From CAVVAL01 sp963742725 (GTDB lineage Bacteria; Actinomycetota; Actinomycetes; Mycobacteriales; Cryptosporangiaceae), in assembly GCA_963742725.1 (NCBI GenBank), contig CAVUMX010000003.1, positions 930,001 through 994,000 of the forward strand: a stretch of DNA of 64,000 nt, given 5' to 3'. Below the pieces are notes generated by a model. The model searched no databases, was not told the origin of the DNA, and saw only the letters and a list, made by a program, of their open reading frames with translations. Positions within the stretch are counted from its first letter, which is position 1. Each line of letters starts with the position of its first letter. Below are positions 1 to 8,500 of the stretch, in pieces. The translations under genes and the position numbers were made by a program.

Positions 1-2846
1 TGCGCGAGCAAAGGTCGTCACGATTAGCCGCACTATTCGCGGTGGCGGTAGTGATCAGTCTTGTTCCGGCAGGTGCGGTGGCCGCGCCGGACGAACGGCA
101 GAGGGCGGTGCCGCAGCAGGGCGAGCCCCTGCCGGAGGAGTACGCCGAGATCGACAACCGGGGCGGTTCGGTCGCGCCCACCGCGCAGCAGCGCGGCCTT
201 GCGCGGGGCGGCGTCGCGGCCCGGTGGAACAAGTTCGGCACGCCGTCGGCGGTGACGGCGGCGGACGGCGAGTTAGTGGCCGGGCTGGCGGCCGATCCGG
301 AGACGGCGGCGCGCCAGTACCTCACCCGCAGCTCCGGACTGTTCGGCCTGTCCTCGCAGGCGGTCGGCGACCTGGAGAAGGTCGGCGAGAACAAGGTCGG
401 CAAGGGCACGGTCGTGTTGCTGCGGCAGAAGTTCGGGTCGCTGCCGGCCGCCCACGACGGTCTGGTGGCCGTCGCGGTGAAGAACGGCGCCGTCCTGCAC
501 GCGACGTCGTCCCTCACCCGTGACGTCCGCAAGCCGGCGCCGGCGCGCCTGAAGTCCGCCAAGGCGCTGTCGGTGGCGCTGAAGGACGCGGGCCTCACGG
601 CGAAGCAGCTCTCCGCCAAGCGGGTCCGTCTCGTCGCGATGCCGATGCCCGGCGCCGCGCCGCGCGCGGCGTACCAGGTCGTGCTCATGTCGAAGAGCGC
701 CGACCACCCGGTCGGGTACACGACCTATGTGGACGCCCGCGACGGTTCGATCCTCGTCCGCGAGAACCTGGTGGACTTCGCGGAGGACAACCCGCAGTGG
801 AAGGTCTTCCCGGCCAACCCCGGCACGACCGGCTCGGACACGCGCCAGCTGTGGTGCTCGAAGCCGGGGACGCCGGGCTGCCTGCGCGTGGTGAACGAGC
901 CAGCCACCGGCAAGGCGTGGGACCTGGACCACACCACCGGCACGTCCACCGGCACCTCCACGGGCAACGCCGCCGACACGGAGTACGCGTGGGGCGCCGG
1001 CAACCCGCCCGGCAAGGCCACGCCGAGCGCCACGCGTGACTACCTCTACCCGTTCACGAACCAGTGGGCGAACAGCAAGTGCGACCCTGCCTCGCTCACC
1101 TCGCCCGACCGGGCGGACGTCGACGCGGCCACGGCGAACCTGTTCGCGATGCACAACCGCATGCACGACTGGTCGTACCACCTCGGCTTCACCGAGAGCG
1201 CCTGGAACCTGCAGAAGGTGAACGTGGGCGTGGACGGCAAGGGCGGCGACGCCGAGCTAGGGCGGGCCCAGCAGGGCGCGGCCACGGCCACCACCCGCAA
1301 CAACGCCAACCAGGGCACCCCGCCGGACGGCATGGTGCCGCAGACCAACATGTACATGTGGCAGCCGTTCGGCGGCGGCCCGTACCCGCCGTGCGTCGAC
1401 GGCGACTTCGACATGACGGTCATCGGCCACGAGTACACCCACGCGATCAGCAACCGCATGGTCGCCGGCCCGGACAGCGGCATCTCGTCGTTCCAGGGCG
1501 GCGCGATGGGCGAGAGCTGGTCCGACCTGATGGCGATGGAGTACCTGTTCGAGAGCGGCTACACGCCGCGCGGACGGACCCCGTACGTCACGGGCGCCTA
1601 CGTCACCGGGGACCTCGACACGGGCATCCGCAACCACGACATGAGCACCAGCCCGCTGAACTACTCGAACATCGGGTACGACCGCGGCGCGGCCGTCCAC
1701 GCGGACGGCGAGATCTGGAGCGCGATCAACTTCGAGGTGCGGCGCGCGCTGCTCGCGAAGTACGGATCGGGCACGCGGGCGCTCCAGGAGTCCTGCGCGA
1801 ACGGCCTGACCCCGCCGGACGCCTGCCCGGGCAACCGGCGCTGGGCCCAGCTCGTGTTCGACTCGTTCCTGCTCCAGGCCACCGGCTCGGTGAGCTGGGT
1901 CGACATGCGCGACAACATGATCACCGCCGACGCGCTCCGCTTCGACGGCGCCAACGCCGAGCTGCTGTGGAACGCGTTCGCCGCCCGCGGTCTCGGCGCA
2001 GGCGCGACCGGCGGGCCCGAGGCCCAGGACCCGGAGCCGAGCTTCGTCTCGCCGTACTCGCCCGGCCAGGAGATCACGTTCAAGGGTCTCGGCGACCTCA
2101 AGGGCAAGCCGGTCACGTTCTACGTGGGCAACTACCAGTCCGGCACCGTCCCGGTCGCGGACACCGACCCGGCGACGGCCCTGCCGGACACGGCCATCCT
2201 CGGGAACGGCACCTACCAGCTGCTCGCCGTCGGGAAGGGCCTGGGCCACAAGCGGTTCACGTTCGTGGTCCGGCCGGGCGGCAGCACGACGGCGGGTGTC
2301 GTCATGGCGGCGAACCACGCGTCGGCGGCGTCCGGCGCGACGGTCACCGGTGACGGCGTGAACCTCGCCGCGTTGATCGACGACGCCGAGAACACGTCCA
2401 ACTGGGACAGCGTCAGCGGCGTGGCCGGCAAGCAGGCCACGGTCGACCTGTCCGGCGAGACCGCCCAGCTGGTCTCGCGGGTCCAGGTCAGCGCGTTCGG
2501 GCGGACGTTCACCGCGCTCCGCTCGTTCCAGGTCCTGACCTGTGACGCCAGCCGCGGCGCCGACTGCACCCAGGAGGCGAACTACCGGCTGACGTACACG
2601 AGCGCCGCGGACGCGTTCCCCGGCGTCGCCTACCGCCCGAAGACGCCGCAGCTCGTCATGCGGTCGTTCACGGTGCGGCCGACGTACGCCACGCACGTCC
2701 GGCTCAAGGCGGTGCACAGCCAGTGCACCGGCGGGCCGCTGTACGCCGGTGAGCTGGACAACGACCCGCGCACCACGACGGACTGCGCCACCTCGGCCGC
2801 CGGCCGCACGGTGAACGTGTCCGAGTTCCAGGTGTTCAGCTTCTAG
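1..2846 (+). CDS. secreted M36 (fungalysin-type) zinc metallopeptidase, 5' end clipped by one base
   Basis: Probably an extracellular endopeptidase made as a preproprotein. The window opens with TG, in frame and directly followed by a good signal peptide (Arg-rich n-region, hydrophobic core, AGAVAA cut site near residue 29), so the real ATG/GTG starts one base outside the window and the protein is about 948 residues. An internal GTG at 42 would truncate the signal peptide. An FTP-like propeptide follows (about residues 75-150) with a PepSY-like stretch to about 245. The catalytic domain carries HEYTH at 477-481 and the third zinc ligand in ESWSD (Glu 505), the M36 arrangement. From about 670 there is a C-terminal beta-rich region that may bind substrate. 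The family is known; the substrate is not visible. A terminator hairpin follows the stop. Confidence 0.9.
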   Translation, partial: REQRSSRLAALFAVAVVISLVPAGAVAAPDERQRAVPQQGEPLPEEYAEIDNRGGSVAPTAQQRGLARGGVAARWNKFGTPSAVTAADGELVAGLAADPETAARQYLTRSSGLFGLSSQAVGDLEKVGENKVGKGTVVLLRQKFGSLPAAHDGLVAVAVKNGAVLHATSSLTRDVRKPAPARLKSAKALSVALKDAGLTAKQLSAKRVRLVAMPMPGAAPRAAYQVVLMSKSADHPVGYTTYVDARDGSILVRENLVDFAEDNPQWKVFPANPGTTGSDTRQLWCSKPGTPGCLRVVNEPATGKAWDLDHTTGTSTGTSTGNAADTEYAWGAGNPPGKATPSATRDYLYPFTNQWANSKCDPASLTSPDRADVDAATANLFAMHNRMHDWSYHLGFTESAWNLQKVNVGVDGKGGDAELGRAQQGAATATTRNNANQGTPPDGMVPQTNMYMWQPFGGGPYPPCVDGDFDMTVIGHEYTHAISNRMVAGPDSGISSFQGGAMGESWSDLMAMEYLFESGYTPRGRTPYVTGAYVTGDLDTGIRNHDMSTSPLNYSNIGYDRGAAVHADGEIWSAINFEVRRALLAKYGSGTRALQESCANGLTPPDACPGNRRWAQLVFDSFLLQATGSVSWVDMRDNMITADALRFDGANAELLWNAFAARGLGAGATGGPEAQDPEPSFVSPYSPGQEITFKGLGDLKGKPVTFYVGNYQSGTVPVADTDPATALPDTAILGNGTYQLLAVGKGLGHKRFTFVVRPGGSTTAGVVMAANHASAASGATVTGDGVNLAALIDDAENTSNWDSVSGVAGKQATVDLSGETAQLVSRVQVSAFGRTFTALRSFQVLTCDASRGADCTQEANYRLTYTSAADAFPGVAYRPKTPQLVMRSFTVRPTYATHVRLKAVHSQCTGGPLYAGELDNDPRTTTDCATSAAGRTVNVSEFQVFSF

Positions 2847-2860
2847 CAGGTCGATCGACG

Positions 2861-2893
2861 GCGGTGCCCCTCGCGTCCGGCGGGGGGCACCGC
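2861..2893 (+). terminator. intrinsic terminator-like hairpin after the M36 peptidase
   Basis: Perfect 10-bp inverted repeat GCGGTGCCCC / GGGGCACCGC separated by 13 nt, 15 bp after the stop codon and followed by GCGTTTCG. GC-rich stems with little or no U-tract are usual in high-GC actinobacteria. Confidence 0.6.
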
Positions 2894-2966
2894 CGCGTTT
2901 CGCCCCCCGGCGGTCCCGCCGTCTCGATAACCTGGGCTATCGGCGATTTCCGGCGGGGGGCAATTC

Positions 2967-3977
2967 GTGGCGAGGTTCGTGTCGTGGCTGGGGAGAAACG
3001 CCGACGGCCTGATCGCACTGTTACTCGCGGTCTGTATCGGTGTTCTCGGCCTGGCCGATGTCGTCGGCACCGACCAGGTCAGCGAGGCGACCCTGCTCAT
3101 TCTCGCGGTGATGGCGGTCGTGCTGCTCCGTGACCGTTTGCACGGCCGTTCGGTGGAACGCGAGGTCAAGCAGGTTCTGCACGACACCTCGGCCACTCTG
3201 GAACTGATTCCGGAGCGGCTCGCGGAGGTCCGGACAATGGAAGAGACCGTGGCCCGGATGCGCGCGGCCACGGAGGAATTGGCCGGTTTCCGGGTATTGC
3301 ACGGATGGGAAGTCGCGAAAGCCCTGGAAGAAGCGCGCAAGACCACCGGGACGTGGATGTTCAAGGGCGGCACGGGCACCTATATCCGGGCCGTGACGCT
3401 GCCGGAATGCGTGGCGGCGGCCCGGCGCGAGGCCCGTCCGGTCGAGATGCGGCTGGAGATCATCGACCCCACCAACGAGGACGCGTGCGGGCGGTATGCC
3501 CGGTTCCGTACCGCGCTGGCGGCGGGTCCCGACGGCATCGGCGAGATCTGGACGCTCGACCGGACCCGCAAGGAGGCGTTCGCGACGATCGTCGCAGCGT
3601 GCTGGTACCGGCAGCAGTACGACCTGCTGGATATCGACGTGCGATTGTCGTCCGTTGTGACCACATTCCGGTGGGATCTGTCGAGCAGTTGCATTATCAT
3701 CACGCAGGAAGATCCGCACGTGCCCGCGCTGTTGTTCAACCGTGGCACGTCCTACTACGACCGTTGGAGTACCGAACTCCGCAGCAGCTTCGCGCAGGCC
3801 AGACAGGTGGTCGTCGCGGATGCCGCGCGGGCGGTCCAGCTCAGTGACGAGCCGACGGCCGAGATGGTCCGGAACTTGTTCGTACAATTGAAGCTTCCGC
3901 TGCCCAAGGCATTCTCCGACGGCGACATTTCCCAGATCATCCAGAAGGCGATCCAGGCAGTTAACCCCTACCGATGA
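2967..3977 (+). CDS. two-helix membrane-anchored protein of unknown function (possible PLD-like C-terminal domain)
   Basis: 336 residues; GTG start preceded by a G-rich ribosome site. Two hydrophobic helices (about residues 13-32 and 42-55) form a hairpin anchor. A charged, probably coiled-coil segment follows (about 60-105), then a roughly 220-residue alpha/beta cytosolic domain with stretches such as WMFKGGTGTYIR and RLEIIDPTNED. The fold pattern recalls phospholipase-D-like modules of signalling proteins, but no HKD motif is visible, so function is not assigned. The stop overlaps the next ATG by 4 bp (ATGA), so it is translationally coupled to the cupin gene and heads the run leading to the TIR/NACHT protein. 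A membrane partner of that sensor is possible but unproven. Confidence 0.7.
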   Translation: MARFVSWLGRNADGLIALLLAVCIGVLGLADVVGTDQVSEATLLILAVMAVVLLRDRLHGRSVEREVKQVLHDTSATLELIPERLAEVRTMEETVARMRAATEELAGFRVLHGWEVAKALEEARKTTGTWMFKGGTGTYIRAVTLPECVAAARREARPVEMRLEIIDPTNEDACGRYARFRTALAAGPDGIGEIWTLDRTRKEAFATIVAACWYRQQYDLLDIDVRLSSVVTTFRWDLSSSCIIITQEDPHVPALLFNRGTSYYDRWSTELRSSFAQARQVVVADAARAVQLSDEPTAEMVRNLFVQLKLPLPKAFSDGDISQIIQKAIQAVNPYR

Positions 3978-4627
3978 CGGACGGCGCCCACATGCGGTAC
4001 GAGAGCCCCGAATTGACGTGGACGGTCAGCCTCGAATGGCTGACGGCCGCGTTACGCGCGGTGGCCGAGGGTGACACTCCGGTGGCAGCCGTCCGGCATC
4101 CGCTGGGGTTCCTGTGCCTCCCGATCCAGCGCGAGGGACCGGTCGGGCTGTGCGTCCACGTGTGGACCGGCGAGGTCGCCCAGGCGGAGCCGACCACCTC
4201 GCACGTCCACTGCCACAGCTGGGACCTGCACAGCCAGGTCCTCTACGGCCGGGTCCGCAACACCGTGATCAGCGCGGATGACGCGGCCGACGAACCCACC
4301 CACCGCGTCTACGAGGTGCACAGCGCCGACGGCGTGGACGAACTGCGCGCCACCTCGCAGGTCGTGCGGTGCACCGAGGGCGCCGTCGAGGTGCGCGTCG
4401 CCGGCGATGTCTACACGCTGCCCGCCGGGGTATTCCACATGACAACAGTCGAGGGTGCGGACGGCACCGCGACCGCCGTCCTGGGCGAAACCCTCGTCGA
4501 CGGCACAGACCGCTCGCTCGGACCCGTCGCGGGCCGCACACATCACGTGCGGCGGCAATACTGTGACGCGGCGGAAACCGCCCGCGCAGCCCGTATCGTC
4601 GTAGAACGGCTCGTGCAGCACGCCTAG
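3974..4627 (+). CDS. cupin-like (RmlC-like jelly-roll) protein
   Basis: 217 residues; ATG overlapping the upstream stop. A beta-rich protein with a His-rich motif SHVHCHSWDLHSQVLYGRV (about residues 75-93) and a later GVFHMTTVEG segment. These look like the two metal-binding cupin motifs, with several His and an LPAG turn. Cysteine-dioxygenase-like or other small dioxygenase/isomerase folds are possible, but the substrate cannot be read from sequence. It sits between the membrane protein (4-bp overlap) and the IMPase-family gene (23 bp downstream). Its place in the operon suggests small-molecule modification linked to the TIR/NACHT sensor, which is inference only. Confidence 0.65.
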   Translation: MTDGAHMRYESPELTWTVSLEWLTAALRAVAEGDTPVAAVRHPLGFLCLPIQREGPVGLCVHVWTGEVAQAEPTTSHVHCHSWDLHSQVLYGRVRNTVISADDAADEPTHRVYEVHSADGVDELRATSQVVRCTEGAVEVRVAGDVYTLPAGVFHMTTVEGADGTATAVLGETLVDGTDRSLGPVAGRTHHVRRQYCDAAETARAARIVVERLVQHA

Positions 4628-4650
4628 CGGGGTGCGGAGTGGAGGACCCG

Positions 4651-5544
4651 ATGACTGTGACCGTCGACGAGCCTGTCCGTGCCCAGATCGACCGAGCGCT
4701 CGGTGTCGCCGTGGAGGCGGCCGAGGCGGCGGGGCGATTGTTGAAGGCCCGGGCATGCGGCGGGTTCTCGATCCACGCCAAGGGCGACGCCGGTGACGTC
4801 GTGACCGAGCTGGATCTCGCGTCCGAAGAGGTCATCGTCGAGGCGATCCGGACGGCGTTCCCGCACCACCAGATCGTCGGCGAGGAAGCGGGCGTCGTCG
4901 ATCCGAGCAACGACGACGCGTGGGTCTGGCTGGTCGATCCGCTCGACGGCACGAACAATCTCGCGATCGGCCTCCAGGCGTACGTGGTCGGTGTGGCACT
5001 GTGCCGCGACCGCGTGCCGGTGGTCGGCGTCGTCCACGATCCGATCGCCGGCCGGACGTGGTCCGCGGTGCGCGGCGGCGGCGCGTTCGGCCCGTCCGGC
5101 CGCCTGTCGGCCAGGCCGCGTTCCACCGCGAACGGGCCCGTCATCGGCTGGACACAGGGCCACACCGTCACCAGCGACGACGGCGTGGCCCGCGCGTTGA
5201 AGCTGGTGCTGGACACGTCCGCCCGGCGGGTCCTGCAACTCTGGGCGCCGCTGGTGGCCTGGTCGATGCTCGCCCGGGGCGATATCGACGCGATGATCGG
5301 CTACCAGGCCGAGGGCATCGACCTGCCCGCCGGGCTGCTCATCGCGGCCGAGGCCGGCATGGAGATCCGGGGCTTCGACGGCGAGCCGTTCGACCAGCGA
5401 CTGGGCCTGCCGCAGAAGGAGCGGAACTTCGTCGCCGGGCATCCGGAGCACATCGACCGGCTGCTCGCGCTGGTCACAGGCGCCGAGCGCGTCGAGCCGA
5501 CCATCACCGACCTGCTGGTGTCCGGCACGATTCCGCGCTGGTAG
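4651..5544 (+). CDS. inositol monophosphatase-family phosphatase
   Basis: 297 residues from the ATG at 4651, chosen because GGAGG lies 5 bp upstream; a GTG at 4639 is in frame but has no such site. It carries the Mg-binding signatures of the FIG/IMPase superfamily: GEEAG (Glu 78), VDPLDGTNN (Asp 96, Asp 99) and a C-terminal IDLPAG in place of the usual WDxAAG. The metal Asp is kept but the Trp is replaced. Family members dephosphorylate inositol phosphates, 3'-phosphoadenosine 5'-phosphate, fructose-1,6-bisphosphate or NADP, and sequence alone does not choose between them. It lies 35 bp before a TIR-domain gene, so a link to nucleotide or NAD(P) chemistry is tempting but speculative. Confidence 0.85.
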   Translation: MTVTVDEPVRAQIDRALGVAVEAAEAAGRLLKARACGGFSIHAKGDAGDVVTELDLASEEVIVEAIRTAFPHHQIVGEEAGVVDPSNDDAWVWLVDPLDGTNNLAIGLQAYVVGVALCRDRVPVVGVVHDPIAGRTWSAVRGGGAFGPSGRLSARPRSTANGPVIGWTQGHTVTSDDGVARALKLVLDTSARRVLQLWAPLVAWSMLARGDIDAMIGYQAEGIDLPAGLLIAAEAGMEIRGFDGEPFDQRLGLPQKERNFVAGHPEHIDRLLALVTGAERVEPTITDLLVSGTIPRW

Positions 5545-5579
5545 CCACGCGCCCGTCGCGGAATGGCCATACTGGACCG

Positions 5580-8500
5580 GTGGTGACAGGGCGAGTTCAC
5601 GCCTCGGACGGGGACCGGTCGTTGGATTTCTTCATCAGTTATTCGCCCGCCGACGAGCGCTGGGCGACGTGGATAGCCTGGGAGCTGGAACGGGCGGGCT
5701 ACCGCACCATGCTCCAGGCGTGGGATTTCGTCCCCGGCACGAACTTCATCGACTTCATGGACCGCGGCGTCAGCGAAGCCACGGTCGTCATCGCCGTCCT
5801 GTCGCAGAACTACGCCCGTAGCCGGTACGGGCGCCTCGAATGGCAGGCCGCGCTGCGTGCCGATCCGGACAACCCGTCGAGCAAGCTCGTGACGATCCGC
5901 ATCGAGGACGCGCCGCTGGACGGGCTGCTGTCGATGATCACCTACGTCGACCTGGTGGACGTCGTCGAGCCCGACGAAGCGCGCACGCTGCTGCTCAACC
6001 GCATCCGGGAGGCCCTGGCCGGGCGGGCGAAGCCGGCGCACCGGCCTGCCTTCCCGAACGGCGGCCCGGCCGTACCCGGTGCGCCGGCACCGGGTGTGCC
6101 GGCGGCGCCGCGCCGGTCGCGCCGGGCCCCGGTCACGCCGCCGCAGTACCCGCCGGCCATCCCGACGTCGTGGCAACCCCGGTCGGCGCTGACCGTCCTG
6201 CACGTGGCCGGTCCCCGGTTCGGGCGCGGCCTGATCCGTCCCGACACCCCGGCGACCGCGGGCGAGCTGCAGGCCCGGATCTGGGGCGACCTCGCGCACC
6301 TCGCCGGGGACGGGGCGCCGTCCCCGGACCTGATGGTCGTCACCGGCGACCTCACCGAGTCCGGGAGCCGGCGCGAGTTCACCGAGGCGCTGACGTTCCT
6401 CACCGGGCTGCGCGTCCTCCTCGGACTGGAACCGCACCGGCTCGTGATCGTCCCGGGCCGCCACGACGTGAACCACGCCGCGTGCCGGGCGTACTTCTCC
6501 AACTGCGAGGCCGACGACATCGCGCCGCAGCCGCCGTACTGGCACAAGTGGCGCCACTATGCCCGCCTGTTCGAGGAGCTGTACCAGGGCCTCGACGGGC
6601 CGGTGTTCGACAGCGAGCAGCCGTGGACGCTGTTCGCCGTCCCGGATCTGCAGGTCGTCGTGGCCGGCATCAACTCGACGATGGCCGAGTCGCACCGCGA
6701 CGACGACCACTACGGATGGGTGGGGGAGACCCAGGCGGCGTGGTTCGCCCAGCGGCTCCAGCCGTTCGAGGCGGCCGGCTGGCTGCGGATCGGCGCCGTG
6801 AACGGCATCCCGGCGGTGCCACGCCGCGACCCGGACGACCACCGCGTGATGATCAAGGACAGCGGCACTCTCGACCGGCTGCTCGGCCGGCGGCTGAACA
6901 TGCTGATCCACGGCGGGGAGGCGCGCACTACCGGTACGGCGTCGCTCACGTCGAACCTGCTCGTCGTCCCGCCGCCGCCGCTGGTGCGCTACCAGCTCCT
7001 CCAGCTCTCGGCCGGATCGATGACGCGCTGGCCGGGTGTGCCGCAGGGTGCCGCCGCGGCCAAGCAGGAGAAGGTCGAGCGGCTCTGGCACGCCGTGGGC
7101 GCCACGTTCACGTCCGTCGAGGCGCCGGTCGCGGCGGCGGAACCGGAGCCGGCGTCGGTCGCCACCGACACCGTCCGCGCGCTCGGCCCCGCGGCGCTGC
7201 TGCTCAACCGGATCGTGGAGATCTGCGACGCCCGGTACGAGCGGGCGAAGATCCGGCGCGTGGACGGCGATCCGCCGCACCTGCTGGTCACGTACCAGGA
7301 GGAGGGTTTCGTCCGGCAGTTGCGCGTGGGTGCGGTCGCCGGCCAGCCCACCCCGGACGACGTCGAGGCGTTCATCCGCTACGTCCACGCCGCCGACACC
7401 GAGGCCGGCGCGGAACTCGTGTACGAGGGGCACCCGCCGTCCCAGGTGCTGCGCGAGGACGCGTTGCGGCGCGGCGTCCGGCTGCGCAGCTTCATCGAGT
7501 TCCAGGGCCTGCTCGACCTGCGCGAGTACGTCGGCGGCCAGAACGCCCGGCTGCGGGCCGGCGGCGCGTACGCGCCCGAGCTGTACGTGCCGCAGCGGTT
7601 CCGGGAACTCGGCAGCCCCGATCCGAGCGTCCGGGGCGACCTGCTCGCCGAGGTGATGCGCCAGCTCGGCTCCGACGACGGCCGCTTCGTGCTCGTCCTC
7701 GGCGACTTCGGCCGCGGCAAGACGTTCGCGCTGCGCGAGCTGGCCCGGCGGGTGCCGGCCGAACTGCCGCACCTGATCCCGATCCTCATCGAGCTGCGCG
7801 CGCTGGACAAGGCGCACTCGATCGACGGGCTCGTCGCCGCGCACCTGGCCAACCACGGCCACGAGCTGATCGATCTCAAGGCGTTCCACTACATGCTGCG
7901 CCAGGGCCGGATCGTGCTGCTGTTCGACGGCTTCGACGAGCTGGTCACCCGCGTCAGCTACGACCGTGCCGCCGACCACCTGGAGACGCTGCTCAAGGCC
8001 GCGCAGGGCAAGGCGAAGGTGGTGCTCGCCAGCCGGACCCAGCACTTCCGGACGCACGCCCAGGTGCTCACCGCCCTCGGCGAACGGGTCGGGCTGCTGC
8101 CGCACCGCCGGGTGCTGAGCCTGGAGGAGTTCAGCGCCGACCAGATCCGCGCGTACCTGGTGAACCGGTACGGCGGGGAGCGCGCGGCCGCCGAGCGCTA
8201 CGACATGCTCGGCGGCATCGAGGACCTGCTCGGCCTGTCCCGCAACCCGCGCATGCTCAGCTTCATCGCCGACCTCGACCCGGAGCAGCTGCACGCCGTC
8301 GCGGCGGCGCCCGGCACGCTGAGCGCCGCCGACCTGTACCAGCAGATCCTGCGCGCGTGGCTGCTTTATGAGGAGCGGCGCACGCAGGGCGTCCGTGGTT
8401 CGCCGCGCGGGCTTGCCGTCGAGGAGCTGTGGGAGGCCGTGACCCACCTGGCGCTACGGCTCTGGGAGACGAACGAGTCGTACCTGCGCCTGGAGGAGCT

